Shown here piece by piece: positions 7,255 through 8,260 of a stretch of 8,260 nt of DNA (position 1 is the stretch's first letter; each line of letters starts with the position of its first letter). The stretch covers positions 1-8,260 of the forward strand of contig CAMYJP010000157.1 of the NCBI GenBank assembly GCA_947258675.1, in the 5' to 3' direction. The stretch comes from an uncultured Desulfobulbaceae bacterium. GTDB lineage: Bacteria; Desulfobacterota; Desulfobulbia; Desulfobulbales; BM004. Under the pieces are notes generated by a model. The model did no database searches. It was not told the DNA's origin and saw only the letters and a list, made by a program, of their open reading frames with translations. The position numbers and the translations under genes are program-made.

Positions 7255-7404
7255 ATGGATGCTGGAATAAGTTATTTTCAATTTGGAAACCGTCTGTTAG
7301 TCGTCAGTTCGACTCGTTTACTGACCATTTTGCAAAAGATAGGAAAACAAGGAATTATGCGGGGGCATGCCCAGGTACGCCGCATAAATGATTCCGAAGC
7401 GTGA
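7255..7404 (+). CDS. Doubtful small ORF, unknown function
   Basis: An open frame from ATG 7255 to TGA 7402-7404 would encode 49 residues (MDAGISYFQFGNRLLVV at the start, ending in a basic stretch and NDSEA). The frame is open further upstream to ATG 7186, which overlaps the aldolase end in another frame. No good Shine-Dalgarno precedes ATG 7255. I recognise no domain; there is a short hydrophobic/amphipathic segment and a basic C-terminal half. It could be a real small protein, a decayed gene remnant or chance. It is listed because it occupies most of the stretch between the aldolase and the terminator. Confidence 0.2.
   Translation: MDAGISYFQFGNRLLVVSSTRLLTILQKIGKQGIMRGHAQVRRINDSEA
7355..7387. 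repeat. Inverted repeat with internal palindrome
   Basis: TTATGCGG (7355-7362) and CCGCATAA (7380-7387) are perfect 8-bp inverted repeats. Between them sits the palindrome GGGCATGCCC (7363-7372) followed by AGGTACG. It lies inside the doubtful small ORF and lacks a T tract, so it is not an obvious terminator. Confidence 0.6.
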
Positions 7405-7446
7405 CGCCGAGATTTCGTAAATAAGCCAGTTATAGCCTGAGAAAAT

Positions 7447-7490
7447 AAAAAAGGCGGCGGGGAAAGAAGTTTATCCCTGCCGCCTTTTTT
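7447..7490. terminator. Bidirectional intrinsic terminator
   Basis: A 17-bp stem (7447-7463 with 7474-7490, one G-T wobble) encloses a ten-base loop. The core is GGCGGCGGGGA against TCCCTGCCGCC. The stem is flanked by six A on the left and six T on the right, so it gives a U tract in both directions. It lies between convergent genes: the DRE-TIM aldolase on plus (ends 7229) and the rhodanese on minus (ends 7540). It should stop both transcripts. Confidence 0.92.
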
Positions 7491-7539
7491 ATAGATGTAA
7501 TTTGAGCAGCTTGATATTGAAGAGAGAATAGATTCCTTT

Positions 7540-7977
7540 TTAATACACTAAAGGAAGCCCTGCTTTTTTCCAGGCTGATATCCCACCTTTTAAATTATAA
7601 ATTTCCGGATATCCATTGGCAGAGAGAAGTTTACCAAGGGTAAGGCTTCTGCCGCCGACTGCACAAATCAGCATGACAGGGCGGTCCTGAGGGATCGTCT
7701 TCTTTCTTTTTACTACATCCCATAATGGAATCAGGGTGGAGCCCTCAATAACACCCTCAGTTAATTCCTGTGGACTACGAATATCTACTACTAGAATTTC
7801 CTTTCGAGTATCAATAAGATTTTTTGCCTGATCCGGAGTAACGGTTTTAAATACTTTCTCATTTTGTTCTTTAGGCTGTACCGCCATGGCCTGCTGAATT
7901 TCCATCGCTGGACCCATGTGGATTAAGGGCATTCCAAGAATAATTGCGGCAACAAGAATCTTTAATAATTTCTTCAT
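7540..7977 (-). CDS. Exported single-domain rhodanese-like protein
   Basis: This 145-residue protein is a periplasmic rhodanese-domain sulfurtransferase candidate. Residues 1-32 form a Sec signal peptide: MKKLLK basic start, hydrophobic core near 8-19, and a likely cleavage after AMA (30-32); there is no lipobox cysteine. The rhodanese domain spans about 44-143, with VVDIRSPQEL (63-72) and the active-site loop CAVGGRS (Cys105 to Ser111). This loop carries the persulfide-forming cysteine, so catalytic competence is plausible, followed by the typical end NLKGGISAWKKAGLP. The natural sulfur donor and acceptor cannot be read from the sequence. I chose ATG at 7977 because the signal peptide starts there and AGAGGA sits five bases upstream. 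The frame is open further to 8058 but would put 27 polar residues before the signal peptide and run through a hairpin. It converges on the plus-strand aldolase and ends at the shared terminator. Confidence 0.92.
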   Translation of the reverse strand: MKKLLKILVAAIILGMPLIHMGPAMEIQQAMAVQPKEQNEKVFKTVTPDQAKNLIDTRKEILVVDIRSPQELTEGVIEGSTLIPLWDVVKRKKTIPQDRPVMLICAVGGRSLTLGKLLSANGYPEIYNLKGGISAWKKAGLPLVY

Positions 7978-7982
7978 TATTT

Positions 7983-7988
7983 TCCTCT
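7983..7988 (-). promoter_or_regulatory. Shine-Dalgarno fixing the rhodanese start
   Basis: On the minus strand AGAGGA lies five bases before the ATG at 7977. It supports the short form with an N-terminal signal peptide over the longer frame beginning at 8058. Confidence 0.75.
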
Positions 7989-8004
7989 TACGTATTATTG
8001 AAAT

Positions 8005-8037
8005 AAAAACAGCCGGCCCAAAGCAACGGCCAGCCTG
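8005..8037 (-). terminator. Terminator-like hairpin in the rhodanese leader (possible attenuator)
   Basis: On the minus strand CAGGCTGGCC (8037-8028) can pair with GGCCGGCTG (8018-8010) through nine pairs, with one bulged G and one G-T wobble, around a nine-base loop. TTTTTATTT follows (8009-8001). This has the form of an intrinsic terminator, yet it lies only 27 bases before the rhodanese ATG. It may terminate an unseen upstream transcript or act as an attenuator; a competing pairing with 8055-8050 is described under findings. Confidence 0.5.
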
Positions 8038-8144
8038 AAAACTGAAAACGGGCCGCAATTTACTTCATCTGGAAAAAAAAATCCAGTCTCTAGTTGCAAA
8101 ATTTAAAAACACACACAAAATCCTGCGATACGTGCAGCAAAAAA

Positions 8145-8153
8145 AATATAACA
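8145..8153 (-). promoter_or_regulatory. Tentative extended -10 promoter element upstream of the rhodanese
   Basis: On the minus strand TGTTATATT resembles an extended -10 (TGnTATAAT with one mismatch). The -35 position has no good TTGACA match. Transcription from about 8137 would give a leader of roughly 160 bases containing the terminator-like hairpin. This is a weak call based on one element. Confidence 0.22.
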
Positions 8154-8260
8154 CCTGTCCTCTCCCTTCCATCTTTTTGCACTTCCCGTTCTATAAAACT
8201 CACCCCCTGTGCATCTTATAAATTGTTACTATTCATAGCCTGCTTTTTGTCTAAATTTTG

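Larger units (their letters stand above)
7978..8260. other. Gene-free region upstream of the rhodanese
   Basis: These 283 bases contain no ORF with coding character on either strand. Besides the hairpin at 8005-8037, there is a small inverted repeat CTGGA/TCCAG (8069-8073 and 8082-8086) around an A8 loop, a short CA-dinucleotide run near 8109-8117 and A/T homopolymer runs. No known riboswitch consensus was recognised. Confidence 0.6.

Noticed and set aside
7978..8058. N-terminal extension of the rhodanese to 8058
   Set aside because: It would place 27 residues before a clear signal peptide, has no good Shine-Dalgarno at its start, and would run through the GC-rich hairpin region. ATG 7977 with AGAGGA is far better.
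8160..8220. Possible c-di-GMP (GEMM-like) riboswitch from GCACAGGG on the minus strand
   Set aside because: Only that short string matches. The tetraloop/receptor elements and the second stem of the consensus are absent.

Overview
The window looks like a mesophilic, moderately AT-rich Gram-negative bacterial chromosome segment. It carries the bacterial MEP/DXP isoprenoid pathway (ispG), a bacterial long-form prolyl-tRNA synthetase with an inserted editing domain, a long RelA/SpoT-type enzyme, and a Sec-exported single-domain rhodanese. The order tsaB (end) - ispG - proS - long RSH resembles arrangements I associate with Desulfobacterota (former Deltaproteobacteria). That assignment is an inference from gene order and protein flavour; an anaerobic relative such as an anammox-type planctomycete cannot be excluded.

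Layout: positions 3-182 are the last 59 codons of a probable tsaB running in from the left. A plus-strand block of housekeeping genes follows: ispG (281-1351), proS (1429-3150), a RelA/SpoT homologue (3228-5405) and a KDPG/KHG-type aldolase (ORF 5402-6076). After a 211-bp gap with no gene comes a DRE-TIM (HMGL-like) aldolase (6288-7229) with a strong ribosome binding site. Positions 7230-7446 hold only a weak small ORF and a short inverted repeat. A bidirectional intrinsic terminator at 7447-7490 separates the plus-strand genes from a convergent minus-strand rhodanese (7540-7977). The last 283 bases hold no gene. On the minus strand they contain a second terminator-like hairpin just upstream of the rhodanese, which could be an attenuator.

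The first four genes serve translation (t6A37 modification, Pro-tRNA charging), isoprenoid supply and the stringent response. The two aldolases are carbon-metabolism enzymes with no evident shared pathway here.

Three points deserve a second look. First, the KDPG aldolase carries a perfect 29-bp tandem duplication at its 5' end. It shifts the frame relative to what appears to be the original ATG (5418) with its own Shine-Dalgarno; removing one copy restores a textbook N-terminus. Second, the long RSH has a degraded ppGpp-hydrolase centre (HD is now HG, and other pocket residues are changed) but keeps an intact synthetase and the basic RXKD motif. Third, the rhodanese has a leader with mutually exclusive GC-rich hairpins, one of them an intrinsic terminator. 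No mobile element, CRISPR array or RNA gene was recognised, and I found no clearly new multi-gene system.
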